64,000 nt of DNA, from assembly GCA_029251405.1 (NCBI GenBank), contig JAQXDK010000009.1:16168-80167 (forward strand), written 5' to 3'. Position 1 is the first letter of the stretch. Each line of letters begins with the position of its first letter. The DNA comes from Flavobacteriales bacterium. Lineage in GTDB: Bacteria; Bacteroidota; Bacteroidia; Flavobacteriales_D; Parvicellaceae. The notes under the pieces are model-generated. The model had not been told where the DNA came from and ran no database searches. It saw nothing but the letters and a program-made list of their open reading frames with translations. The position numbers were made by a program, and so were the translations under genes. Positions 1-8,427 of the stretch are shown here, one piece after another.

Positions 1-774
1 TCTATCAAAATAAGCATCTGACAATTGCTTTTTCTTCATTAAGGTATAAAAAGATTCTGCTAATTTTAAAACTACATTTCCTGTAAAACCATCACAAACG
101 ATTACATCTGCTTTGTCGTTAAAAAGATCTCTTCCTTCGACATTTCCGATGAAATTAATATCCTCATTGTCTTCAAGTAGCTGGTAGGTTGCCTGGGTTA
201 ATAGATTTCCTTTCCCTTTTTCTTCTCCAATATTTAAAAGTCCAACTTTAGGTGTTTTTATGTTATAAACATTTTCTGCAAATAAACTTCCTAAAATTGC
301 AAACTGAAAAAGAACATCTGGTTTACAGTCTGCATTTACACCAACGTCCAGTATGAGACCTACCCCGCCGTTTTCTTTGGGTAATACAGATGTGATACCT
401 GGCCTAATAACACCTTTAATGGGGCCTATAGAAAACATACTTCCTACCAACATTGCTCCAGAATTTCCAGAGCTGGAAAAGACATCAATTTCTTTGCTCT
501 TTAATGCTCTAAAGCCTACTGAAATACTATTATTGGGTTTTTTTCTGATTGCTTTTGTTGCATGCTCATTCATATGAATAACTTCATCTGCATGGATGTA
601 TTCGAATATTGAGCTGTCGATGTTGTTAGATGAGAACCATTTTATTGCTAAATCTTTGTCCCCAACTAAAACAATTTTTTCAGAACCACTAAGTTCTTTG
701 GACGCCAAATAAGCACCGCGTAGGTTAGCATCTGGGGCGTTGTCTCCGCCCATAATATCTATTCCTATTTTCAA
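1..774 (-). CDS. plsX: Phosphate acyltransferase PlsX, C-terminus cut by window edge
   Basis: PlsX makes acyl-phosphate from acyl-ACP, the first committed donor for phosphatidic acid synthesis; it is a peripheral membrane enzyme. The 258 readable residues begin LKIGIDIMGGDNAPDA, the family's N-terminal signature, followed by VLVGDK, SGNSGAML, NADCKPD and ICDGFTGNVVLKLAES-type blocks typical of PlsX. The reading frame is open to base 1, so about a quarter of the usual ~320-340 residues lies outside. The start chosen is TTG at 774, because translation from there gives the conserved KIGIDxMGGD; the next ATG (753) would cut into that motif. It is the third gene of the conserved yceD-rpmF-plsX order. 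Confidence 0.95.
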   Translation of the reverse strand, partial: MKIGIDIMGGDNAPDANLRGAYLASKELSGSEKIVLVGDKDLAIKWFSSNNIDSSIFEYIHADEVIHMNEHATKAIRKKPNNSISVGFRALKSKEIDVFSSSGNSGAMLVGSMFSIGPIKGVIRPGITSVLPKENGGVGLILDVGVNADCKPDVLFQFAILGSLFAENVYNIKTPKVGLLNIGEEKGKGNLLTQATYQLLEDNEDINFIGNVEGRDLFNDKADVIVCDGFTGNVVLKLAESFYTLMKKKQLSDAYFDR

Positions 775-784
775 ATAAGAAAAA

Positions 785-976
785 TTAAGCTACCGCTTCT
801 TTTTCCATCACCACTTTACCCTTGTAGTAAAGTTTCCCTTCTGACCAATGAGCTCTATGATACAGGTGAGTTTCACCAGTAGTAGGGCAAGTTGCTAATT
901 GCTGAGTTGAAGCCTTATAATGAGTTCTTCTCTTATCTCTTCTTGTTTTGGACTGTTTTCTTTTAGGATGTGCCAT
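785..976 (-). CDS. rpmF: 50S ribosomal protein L32
   Basis: Small basic large-subunit ribosomal protein of 63 residues. The N-terminus [17 protein letters not shown] and the central [10 protein letters not shown] block are diagnostic. The middle has one Cys (TCPTTGE) where zinc-binding L32 proteins have a CxxC pair, so this is the form that does not use the zinc knuckle. It sits 10 bases before plsX and 22 bases after yceD, an arrangement kept across many bacteria and probably co-transcribed. Confidence 0.98.
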   Translation of the reverse strand: MAHPKRKQSKTRRDKRRTHYKASTQQLATCPTTGETHLYHRAHWSEGKLYYKGKVVMEKEAVA

Positions 977-998
977 AACTGTTTATTTATAATATTTT

Positions 999-1514
999 TT
1001 ACTTGTTTTTTAAATCTTTTAATTTATTCCATCTGCTATCGTACTCGACTTCTTTCCCTGACTTTGAAAACAGATTCATAAGTTCAATTTGCTTGGGATC
1101 ACACTGGTTTTCTTGATGAAGTATTTTTTTGGGTGTGTTTAAAACTACATGTTCGTAAAATACTTGTGCCACATTGTAATCATAACTTTCGTAAGGTAAA
1201 TAGGTAACTCCGTTGTTAGTCGTCTCTTCAACACTATGGCTGAATTTCAAAATATTACTGAAGTTACTGTTGAATTCAACGGCGACATTATCTAAACATC
1301 TGTCACAAGAAATAAAAATTTTGCCAACGTAAGTAAATTTTAAATCCATTAACATGTTTTCTTTTTTAAAATCGAGATGTAGCTTAATGTTACAATCATC
1401 ATAACGGGTATAATTAAAAGCTTCAAAGAACGTTTTTTCTATTTCGAAGTTGAAAATATTAGACCCAAGTTTAAGGCTTGAGAATGGAATATTAAAATCT
1501 TTTAAAATTTTCAT
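999..1514 (-). CDS. yceD: YceD/DUF177 family protein
   Basis: DUF177 (YceD) protein of 171 residues. The family is linked to 23S rRNA accumulation or 50S assembly in E. coli and plants, but its molecular action is not settled. The family's CxxC is present (Cys70 and Cys73 in the SCDRCLDN segment), and the C-terminal part has the typical acidic 'YD' region and NPFxxL-like end (KEVEYDSRWNKLKDLKNK). It is the first gene of the yceD-rpmF-plsX operon on the minus strand, with ATG at 1514. Position and CxxC together make the call firm. Confidence 0.9.
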   Translation of the reverse strand: MKILKDFNIPFSSLKLGSNIFNFEIEKTFFEAFNYTRYDDCNIKLHLDFKKENMLMDLKFTYVGKIFISCDRCLDNVAVEFNSNFSNILKFSHSVEETTNNGVTYLPYESYDYNVAQVFYEHVVLNTPKKILHQENQCDPKQIELMNLFSKSGKEVEYDSRWNKLKDLKNK

Positions 1515-1564
1515 TCTACAAAATAGCTGACAAATTTACATATAATGAACTTAAGAAAAAAACT

Positions 1565-2464
1565 TTATTTAAAATTGATGAATTTTTCAGGGTTGATTGG
1601 ATATCCATTGTGCCAAAGCTCGAAGTGTAAATGAGGTCCTGTTGAGTGTTCTCCACTGTTTCCAACAATTGATACCGGTTCACCTGCATCCACATAGTCT
1701 CCTATTTTTTTTAGAACTTCTGAATTGTGTTTGTAAATTGACAAAAGATTATTCTTATGCTGAATATGTACAACATGACCATCTGTGGGTGACCAGTTTT
1801 GATATACAACTGTACCTTTTAATATGGCTACAACAGCTTCGTTCTTTGGAGCAATAACATCGACACCAAAATGTCCTTCAGAAATATTCATTTTATTAGT
1901 TATTTCGCCAACAATAGGTGGAAATAATAGAAGTTCAGGGAGAACGTCTCTCGTCAAAGCTCCTCCATGAATTACATCAATATCGTATTTCTCTCTTTTA
2001 TTAACTTTATCTATGATTGTTTTTTCAGAAGCGGTAAGGGGTTGCTGATTATTAATTTTTTGAGGTTTAAATACTTTAGCAACCGTATCGCTATTGTTGG
2101 GGACTCCTCCATTAAGAATTTTCTGTATGTTATTTAAATATTGTTCTTCTTTGTTCGTTTTTTCTACCAGTTCGGTGAGCTTTTGGTCAAGGGTGATGTT
2201 TTTGTCAATTAACTCTTTTTGAGTAGTTGGATTAGGATACCCAGGAATAAAGGTTTTTAAAGATGTATAAGATATTGTGGTGAATACAAGAAAAGAGAAA
2301 ACAATAATTGAAAATAAAAGAAAGATGATTAAAGAAAATTTTGAAGTGGTAAAGTTTCTTTTTTCTTCAAAACTTCCATCGTCTAAAACCAAAATTCTTC
2401 TTGTTTGTTGAAGATTATAAATCCACTTTTTAAATTTCGACTTTGATTCTTTTGATTTATTCAT
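1565..2464 (-). CDS. M23 family metallopeptidase, membrane-anchored
   Basis: Predicted peptidoglycan endopeptidase of 299 residues. A basic cytoplasmic start (1-40) is followed by one membrane segment (about 43-66), a linker with coiled-coil character (85-115), and a LytM/M23 domain at about 185-295. The zinc ligands are intact: His198 and Asp202 in HFGVD, and His278/His280 in GPHLHFELW. It should act on cross-links from the periplasmic side. It is divergent from the SprE/PorW gene, with bactofilin just beyond. M23 peptidases of this shape are often neighbours of bactofilins, so a shared role in local wall remodelling is an inference from context. The divergent intergenic region (2465-2586) would hold both promoters. 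Confidence 0.9.
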   Translation of the reverse strand: MNKSKESKSKFKKWIYNLQQTRRILVLDDGSFEEKRNFTTSKFSLIIFLLFSIIVFSFLVFTTISYTSLKTFIPGYPNPTTQKELIDKNITLDQKLTELVEKTNKEEQYLNNIQKILNGGVPNNSDTVAKVFKPQKINNQQPLTASEKTIIDKVNKREKYDIDVIHGGALTRDVLPELLLFPPIVGEITNKMNISEGHFGVDVIAPKNEAVVAILKGTVVYQNWSPTDGHVVHIQHKNNLLSIYKHNSEVLKKIGDYVDAGEPVSIVGNSGEHSTGPHLHFELWHNGYPINPEKFINFK

Positions 2465-2586
2465 TAATCATTTAATTACTACAAATTAATCAAAAATATA
2501 GCTAATTACTTCTAAAACCATAAAGAATAGACAACTATAACAATAAGTTTTACAGATTGTGGTTAATATTGCATATTGAAAATTTC

Positions 2587-5244
2587 ATGAAAATATTTAA
2601 AAGTAGTTTCCTAGCTTTAATAAGCTTATTAGTTATTCAATGTTCAACTGAAAAAAACTCTATCATTCATAGAGGGTTTCACAACTTGCATGCTAAATAT
2701 AATGGGTTTTTTAACGCTAACGAGCTCATCAAATCTACTTACAATGATTTTTTAAAATCTCGTAAAGAAGATTACAACACCATTATTCCCATTTATCCTT
2801 TTACCACAATAGAGGAATCAAAAAACTGGTATGCTCCTATGGACACAGCATACAGGAAGTGTGAGTTAGTAGTATTCAAACACCGAATGCCACATAAGAA
2901 AAAGGGTAAATACAGAAACACTGAATGGGGGAAATATGTTGATGACAATTGGCTTACACTAGGAAAAACAAGGTATTATAAACATGATTTTGCAAATGCA
3001 CTTAAGATTTTCCAGCACATTGAAAATAAATTCCCTTTAGAAGATAATTACTTTTTAAGCATCTTTTGGCAAGCTAAAGTTCTCTTAGAGATGCAAGCAT
3101 ATGATGAATCAGAAGAGATATTATTGAACCTTTTGGTAAAATATGATGAGCAAGAAAAAAATCTAAAAAAACCGAAAAAAATAACTTTTAAAGAAAAAAT
3201 AAATCTTTTAATTGATTATGACGATAGAATAGAATATTTATCCTCTGTTGACAAAAAAATCCCAGAAAAAATTATAGATGAAATATATCCAACTCTTGGA
3301 GACTTATATATAAAGAGTAAAAACTTTAATAAGGCGGTAGAATATTTAGAAATTGCTCTCGACAGAAAATACAAAAGATCATTTAAAACTCGCTTAACCT
3401 TTATACTAGCTCAACTTTATCATATCAAAGGGAATAATAAAGCCTCTTATTATTATCAAAAAGTAGTTGAAAGCAACCCTGAATATGAAATGGCTTTTCA
3501 AGCAAAAATAAACAGAGCGTTATCTTTTAGTGAAGGAGATTCAAAAGCAATAAGAATGCAACTCATGAAAATGCTTAAGGATGATAAAAACATAGAATAT
3601 TTTGACCAAATATATTTTGCTTTAGCAGAAATTTCGTTTAAAGAAAATGAGCGAGATTTAGCAATAGAACAACTACAGAAATCAATCAATTTAAGTTTTA
3701 ACGACCCTCAACAAAAAATAAAATCTATGAAAAGAATGGGAGATCTGTTTTACGCTGATGCTGATTATATCAATTCCTTTTTCTATTATGATTCCATTCA
3801 GAAAATTAACCTTAAAAAATATCCAAATAAAAAAGAGATTTTAAAAAAATACGTACTCTTAAATAATATTTTTTTAAATACGTTAACTGTTGAAAATAAC
3901 GACAGTTTATTTAGTATTTGTAAACTTTCAGAGGATGAAAAAACTGAAAAATTATACGAAATTGCTGACCAACTAATCGCTCAAAAATCTAAGGAGGATA
4001 ATTCTCAACTAATTGCTTCTACAAATAAAAGTTTGTCAACACCAAACAGTAACAGCGTTCTTAATGCAACTTTTTTTATATGGGATCAATTACTACTGGA
4101 AAGAGGTAAAAATGAATTTGAAAAAAAATGGGGAAAACTACCCTTTGGAGACAATTGGAGAAGGTCATCTAGAGCTTCGCTTTTCGTAGAGAATGAAGAA
4201 GAAACAGCTACATTTTCGTCAAACAATGTCGTTTTTGATGAACTTCTTAAGGGGTTGCCATGTGATAATAAAAGTTTAATGTCATCAATGAAAGATTCCA
4301 TTTTATTATCTCTCTACAATCTCGGATTAATACACCATTATGAGACTGAAGATTTTTTAGCTGCTGAAAAGAATTTCCGACGAATTGTAACGAATTTTCA
4401 ACCCAGCAAAGAATCCATTGCCTCCATATATGAGCTATACAATATTTACAAAATCTTAAATAACGAGGAGCAAAGTTCAGCAATGAAAAAGTTGTTATTA
4501 GAAAAGTATCCACAGAGTCAATATACTAAGCTAGTAGTAGGAGAACAAGGTGTAAGCAATTTTAAAAACACGGTAAATATTGAAAAAAAGTTTTATGCTG
4601 GACTATACAAAGAATTCCAAACTGGTAATTTTAATTTTGTTCTTAATAATTGTAACAAAAAATTAAAAGATTCTAGTAATCTTCTTTTTTGTCAATATGG
4701 GATTTTAAAAGCTTATACATTAAAGAAATTAAAGGACAGTTCTTTGAATGATAATGAACTAATAGAAACTTTGAAATTAGTAGTTAACAAGTGTATGGGA
4801 ACTGCTTATGGAGAACAGGCTCTTTCTGTGCTAAATTCACTCAAAATAAATAGCGCTAGTAAATTAATGGCCAAAGAAAACTGGAAATTCAACTACAGTC
4901 CTGACACCATTCACTACTTTATAATGATTGCGCCTAAGGGAGGTTTTAAACTTAATAAAGCAAAAAATAATATTGCCGACTTTAATATGTCCAATTTTTC
5001 CAACTTGAAATTGAAAGTTTCCAATACGTTTTTGAATACATCTGATCAAATGATTCTAGTAAAATCCTTTGAAAATAGCCAAAGCGCTATGGATTATTAT
5101 TTAGGGTTTAAAGTCAATAAAGGAAACGTCAAAAATTATAAAAATGAAATGTTTTTTGTTTTATCACCTGAAAACTTAAAAGAACTTTACCGTGAAAGAA
5201 ATAGTGTGAAATATTTAAAGTTTTTTAATGAATTTTATAAATAA
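2587..5244 (+). CDS. sprE: SprE/PorW-type type IX secretion lipoprotein with TPR repeats
   Basis: Large lipoprotein (885 residues from this start). ATG 2587 is preferred over an upstream ATG at 2557 because it directly gives a lipoprotein signal, MKIFKSS...LLVIQ then Cys19. The next segment, with FHNLHAKYNGFFNANE, matches the start of the SprE/PorW family (secretion and gliding accessory protein in Flavobacterium, PorW in Porphyromonas). TPR-like helical repeats fill the middle (about 120-430) and return at about 590-660. In known systems this lipoprotein links outer-membrane and periplasmic parts of the type IX machine. Two genes in this window encode type IX sorting domains, which fits. Downstream is bactofilin, 41 bases away. 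Confidence 0.85.
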   Translation: MKIFKSSFLALISLLVIQCSTEKNSIIHRGFHNLHAKYNGFFNANELIKSTYNDFLKSRKEDYNTIIPIYPFTTIEESKNWYAPMDTAYRKCELVVFKHRMPHKKKGKYRNTEWGKYVDDNWLTLGKTRYYKHDFANALKIFQHIENKFPLEDNYFLSIFWQAKVLLEMQAYDESEEILLNLLVKYDEQEKNLKKPKKITFKEKINLLIDYDDRIEYLSSVDKKIPEKIIDEIYPTLGDLYIKSKNFNKAVEYLEIALDRKYKRSFKTRLTFILAQLYHIKGNNKASYYYQKVVESNPEYEMAFQAKINRALSFSEGDSKAIRMQLMKMLKDDKNIEYFDQIYFALAEISFKENERDLAIEQLQKSINLSFNDPQQKIKSMKRMGDLFYADADYINSFFYYDSIQKINLKKYPNKKEILKKYVLLNNIFLNTLTVENNDSLFSICKLSEDEKTEKLYEIADQLIAQKSKEDNSQLIASTNKSLSTPNSNSVLNATFFIWDQLLLERGKNEFEKKWGKLPFGDNWRRSSRASLFVENEEETATFSSNNVVFDELLKGLPCDNKSLMSSMKDSILLSLYNLGLIHHYETEDFLAAEKNFRRIVTNFQPSKESIASIYELYNIYKILNNEEQSSAMKKLLLEKYPQSQYTKLVVGEQGVSNFKNTVNIEKKFYAGLYKEFQTGNFNFVLNNCNKKLKDSSNLLFCQYGILKAYTLKKLKDSSLNDNELIETLKLVVNKCMGTAYGEQALSVLNSLKINSASKLMAKENWKFNYSPDTIHYFIMIAPKGGFKLNKAKNNIADFNMSNFSNLKLKVSNTFLNTSDQMILVKSFENSQSAMDYYLGFKVNKGNVKNYKNEMFFVLSPENLKELYRERNSVKYLKFFNEFYK

Positions 5245-5265
5245 TTTAAAATTTCATGGTTTTTG

Positions 5266-5273
5266 TATCTTTG
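5266..5273 (+). promoter_or_regulatory. Candidate Bacteroidota -7 element before bactofilin gene
   Basis: TATCTTTG matches the Bacteroidota TAnnTTTG promoter element and lies 12 bases before the bactofilin ATG, inside the 41-base gap after the SprE gene. No clear -33 TTTG is seen. If real, the bactofilin mRNA has a very short leader. Confidence 0.4.
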
Positions 5274-5285
5274 TAAAAATATATT

Positions 5286-5723
5286 ATGGTATTCAAATCA
5301 GATAAAAGTATGATGAATTCTAACAACCAGTCACCGGATAGGCTAAATAGAATAGTTGAAGGTACTCATATAGAAGGAGACATTAAGTCAGATTCTAACA
5401 TTAGAATTGACGGCTATGTCAAGGGGACAATTTCTGTGAAAGGTAGATTAGTCTTAGGTCCAACCGGGAAAATTGATGGAGATATTAAATGTAAAAATGC
5501 TGATTTAGAGGGGAAATTAAATGGTACAATTGAAGTAGATGAATTGTTGTCTCTGAAAAGTACTGCTAAACTACAAGGAGAAATCTCTACGAACAAATTA
5601 GCTATAGAGCCTGGTGCAATATTCTCTGGGAACTGTAAAATGGGGGCTGTATTGAAGGACCTTACATCTGCAGATGATGCTCGAAATGTCGAACATGAAT
5701 CTCTGAAAGAGAAAACAGCTTAA
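5286..5723 (+). CDS. Bactofilin, polymer-forming cytoskeletal protein
   Basis: Bactofilin of 145 residues. It is a cytoplasmic, nucleotide-independent filament protein made of a right-handed beta-helix. The DUF583 core (about 20-115) shows the regular turns expected: NRIVEGTHIEGDIKSD, NIRIDGYVKGTISVKGRLVLG, GKIDGDIKCKNADLEGKLNG, with disordered tails at both ends. It lies downstream of SprE and near the M23 peptidase, and bactofilin-peptidase pairing is a known theme in cell-shape control. ATG 5286 is the first start after a TAnnTTTG element. A second Met-Met at codons 9-10 is possible. Confidence 0.93.
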   Translation: MVFKSDKSMMNSNNQSPDRLNRIVEGTHIEGDIKSDSNIRIDGYVKGTISVKGRLVLGPTGKIDGDIKCKNADLEGKLNGTIEVDELLSLKSTAKLQGEISTNKLAIEPGAIFSGNCKMGAVLKDLTSADDARNVEHESLKEKTA

Positions 5724-5785
5724 TTTTTATAATTGACATTTTTTTTACCACATTTTATAAATTAAAATAACAAATCATTTAAAAT

Positions 5786-6613
5786 ATGAACACGAAATTA
5801 CTTGTACCCACTGACTTTACTGATGTTGCTCATTCTGCAATTCAACATGCAGTAAAATTTGCTGACATTATTAATGCTGAGGTTGTGCTCCTACACGTTG
5901 TAAGCTCTAGGGAAGAAGTTAACGATGCAAAACAGAAGCTTGAAACCGAGACCTCTTTAGGAAAATCATTTAACAACTCTTGCTCCTTTAAAACAGTAGT
6001 CAGAATAGGTAACATATTTGATGACATTGGAGATGTTGCTTCTGAATTAGGTATTTCACTTATTTTTATGGGAACTCATGGGGCAAGTAGATGGCAAAAA
6101 ATCAAAGGAAGTGATGCTTTAAAAGTCATAACCAATTCTCCTGTGCCAATGATTATAGTCCAAGAAAAATTAATGACAGACACAGGATATAATCACATTG
6201 TTGTTCCGTTAGATTTAAATATAGAGACTAAACAAAAAATAGAACTTGTAGCTAAAATTGCCCAATACTTTGACTCTCAAGTACATATAATTACCCTTGA
6301 CGAAAATGATGATTTTGCAAAAAACAAATTGAAAGCCAATCAAATTTGGGCAAGTAATTACCTAGAAGAAAAAAATGTAAAGCACTCATCTCATTTAGTG
6401 GAGAAAGGGCACTCTTTATCAGAAGGTATCTTTAAAATATCTGTAAAGGTTGATGCTGATTTAATTGCAATTATGAATCTTCAGGACGATTCAATATTAG
6501 GAATCCTAGAAAACTCTTTTCAGGAAGATATTGTTGCAAATAAATTAATGGTTCCAGTGTTGTGCGTTAATCCTAATAGTGTAACAAAATCTTCATTCAC
6601 CTTCTTTACTTAG
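5786..6613 (+). CDS. Universal stress protein, two UspA domains
   Basis: Tandem UspA protein of 275 residues. The first domain (1-130) begins TKLLVPTDFTDVAHSAIQHAV and ends with MGTHGASRWQKIKGSDALKV and SPVPMIIVQ, the usual nucleotide-binding loop region. The second domain (about 140-270) keeps the HIVVPLDL start and VPVLCVNP end but its glycine loop is degraded, so it may not bind ATP. Universal stress proteins modulate survival in starvation or redox stress. It lies 12 bases before lysS on the same strand, perhaps co-transcribed. The precise role is unknown. Confidence 0.9.
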   Translation: MNTKLLVPTDFTDVAHSAIQHAVKFADIINAEVVLLHVVSSREEVNDAKQKLETETSLGKSFNNSCSFKTVVRIGNIFDDIGDVASELGISLIFMGTHGASRWQKIKGSDALKVITNSPVPMIIVQEKLMTDTGYNHIVVPLDLNIETKQKIELVAKIAQYFDSQVHIITLDENDDFAKNKLKANQIWASNYLEEKNVKHSSHLVEKGHSLSEGIFKISVKVDADLIAIMNLQDDSILGILENSFQEDIVANKLMVPVLCVNPNSVTKSSFTFFT

Positions 6614-6625
6614 AATATATTATTT

Positions 6626-8326
6626 ATGCTTTCAGAACAAGAGCAGATCAGAAGAGAAAGTCTTCAAAAAATTATTGCATATGGAATCAATCCATATCCA
6701 GCAGAAGAATTTAAAACAACACATTATTCCCTTGACATTCTAAAAAAATATAATGAGGATGAAAAAGTTATAATTGCTGGAAGACTCATGCGAAGAAAAA
6801 TTCAAGGTAAAGCTAGCTTTGGAACTCTTCAAGACGCAAAAGGAAGAATTCAAATATATTTAAATAGAGATGTCATTTGTCCTGATGAAGACAAGTCCAT
6901 GTATAATGATGTCTTTAAAAAATGGTTGGACCTCGGTGATATTTTAGGAATTGAAGGGAAGGTTTTTAAAACAATGGTTGGAGAAATTTCAATAAACGTA
7001 GAAAAAATACATCTTCTTAGTAAATCTCTAAAACCGCTTCCTCAGCCAAAAAAGGACTCTGAAGGAGTAACTCATGATGCTTTTAACGATCCAGAATTAA
7101 GATATAGAAGAAGATACGTTGACCTTGTTGTAAATGATCATGTGAAAGAAACTTTTATTAAACGGTCTAAGATCATAAATAGCATGAGAAAATTCCTTTC
7201 TCAAAAAGAGTACATAGAAGTTGAAACTCCCATTTTACAAAGTATTCCAGGTGGAGCTGCAGCAAGACCGTTTGTTACCCATCACAATGCGCTAGATGTT
7301 CCTTTATACTTAAGAATTGCAAATGAATTGTACCTAAAAAGGTTAATTGTAGGAGGGTTTGATGGGGTCTATGAGTTTGCAAAAGACTTTAGAAACGAAG
7401 GGATGGATAAAACTCATAATCCAGAATTTACTCAAATGGAGATGTACGTTGCTTACAAAGACTACCATTGGATGATGAATTTTACTGAAGAAATGTTGGA
7501 ATTTATTTGTTTAGAAGTTTTGGGAACGACGAATGTTAATATTGGAGGTGAAATCGTAAGTTTTAAAAAACCTTTCAAGAGGATTTCTATGATAGATTCT
7601 ATAAAAGAACACACTGGAATTGATATTTCTAAGATGTCCGAATTAGAGCTTAGAAAAACCTGTGAAAAATTAGATGTTGCTACTGATGCATCTATGGGAA
7701 AAGGAAAGTTAATTGATGAGATTTTTGGTGAAAAATGTGAGTCTAACTACATTCAACCTACGTTTATTACTGATTATCCAGTTGAAATGTCTCCTTTATG
7801 TAAAAAACATAGAGACAACCCCGAGCTAACTGAAAGGTTTGAGCTCATGGTAAATGGCAAAGAACTGGCCAATGCTTATTCTGAATTAAATGACCCTATA
7901 GATCAAAAGTCAAGATTTGAAGATCAAGTAAAACTTGCAGAAAAAGGGGATGACGAAGCCATGTTTATAGATCTAGATTTTATAAGGGCATTGGAGTACG
8001 GAATGCCTCCAACATCTGGAATGGGAATTGGTATTGACAGACTCGTCATGTTTTTATGCAATCAGGCTTCGATACAAGAAGTTTTATTTTTTCCTCAAAT
8101 GAAGCCAGAAAAATGGGATACAGGTCCTAATAAAAATGAATATTTAGAACTGAATATTTCTGAAACTTGGATTCAGCCTATTTATGAAAGTGGTTACACA
8201 ACTAAAGAAATCCTTTTAGAAGCAAAACCAACCGCTGTACACCAAAAATTAAATGGTTATCGAAAAAAAAATAAACTTGACATCCCTCCAATACTACTCG
8301 AAGAGGTTCAATCTTGGTATAATTAA
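6626..8326 (+). CDS. lysS: Lysyl-tRNA synthetase, class II
   Basis: Charges tRNA-Lys with lysine using ATP. The 566-residue class II enzyme has an N-terminal OB-fold anticodon-binding domain (about 45-150, with VIIAGRLMRRKIQGKASFG) and a class II core. Motif 2 is seen as FRNEGMDKTHNPEFTQMEMY and motif 3 as GMGIGIDRLVMFL. A C-terminal extension of about 65 residues after motif 3 is common in Bacteroidota LysS. The start is ATG 6626, giving MLSEQEQIRRESLQKI, the expected helix. Confidence 0.98.
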   Translation: MLSEQEQIRRESLQKIIAYGINPYPAEEFKTTHYSLDILKKYNEDEKVIIAGRLMRRKIQGKASFGTLQDAKGRIQIYLNRDVICPDEDKSMYNDVFKKWLDLGDILGIEGKVFKTMVGEISINVEKIHLLSKSLKPLPQPKKDSEGVTHDAFNDPELRYRRRYVDLVVNDHVKETFIKRSKIINSMRKFLSQKEYIEVETPILQSIPGGAAARPFVTHHNALDVPLYLRIANELYLKRLIVGGFDGVYEFAKDFRNEGMDKTHNPEFTQMEMYVAYKDYHWMMNFTEEMLEFICLEVLGTTNVNIGGEIVSFKKPFKRISMIDSIKEHTGIDISKMSELELRKTCEKLDVATDASMGKGKLIDEIFGEKCESNYIQPTFITDYPVEMSPLCKKHRDNPELTERFELMVNGKELANAYSELNDPIDQKSRFEDQVKLAEKGDDEAMFIDLDFIRALEYGMPPTSGMGIGIDRLVMFLCNQASIQEVLFFPQMKPEKWDTGPNKNEYLELNISETWIQPIYESGYTTKEILLEAKPTAVHQKLNGYRKKNKLDIPPILLEEVQSWYN

Positions 8327-8427
8327 TTATTTCTTCATATTTTTCGTGCTACAATAACTACATTTAATAACTGTATTTATTTTATAAATACTAATCGTTT
8401 AAATACTTTTTTGATATTAGAATTTAT

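Noticed and set aside
353..577. Plus-strand frame of 74 residues
   Set aside because: It lies fully within plsX on the other strand and has no family features.
785..976. L32 without the CxxC zinc motif
   Set aside because: Zinc-free L32 is a normal variant; not evidence of damage.
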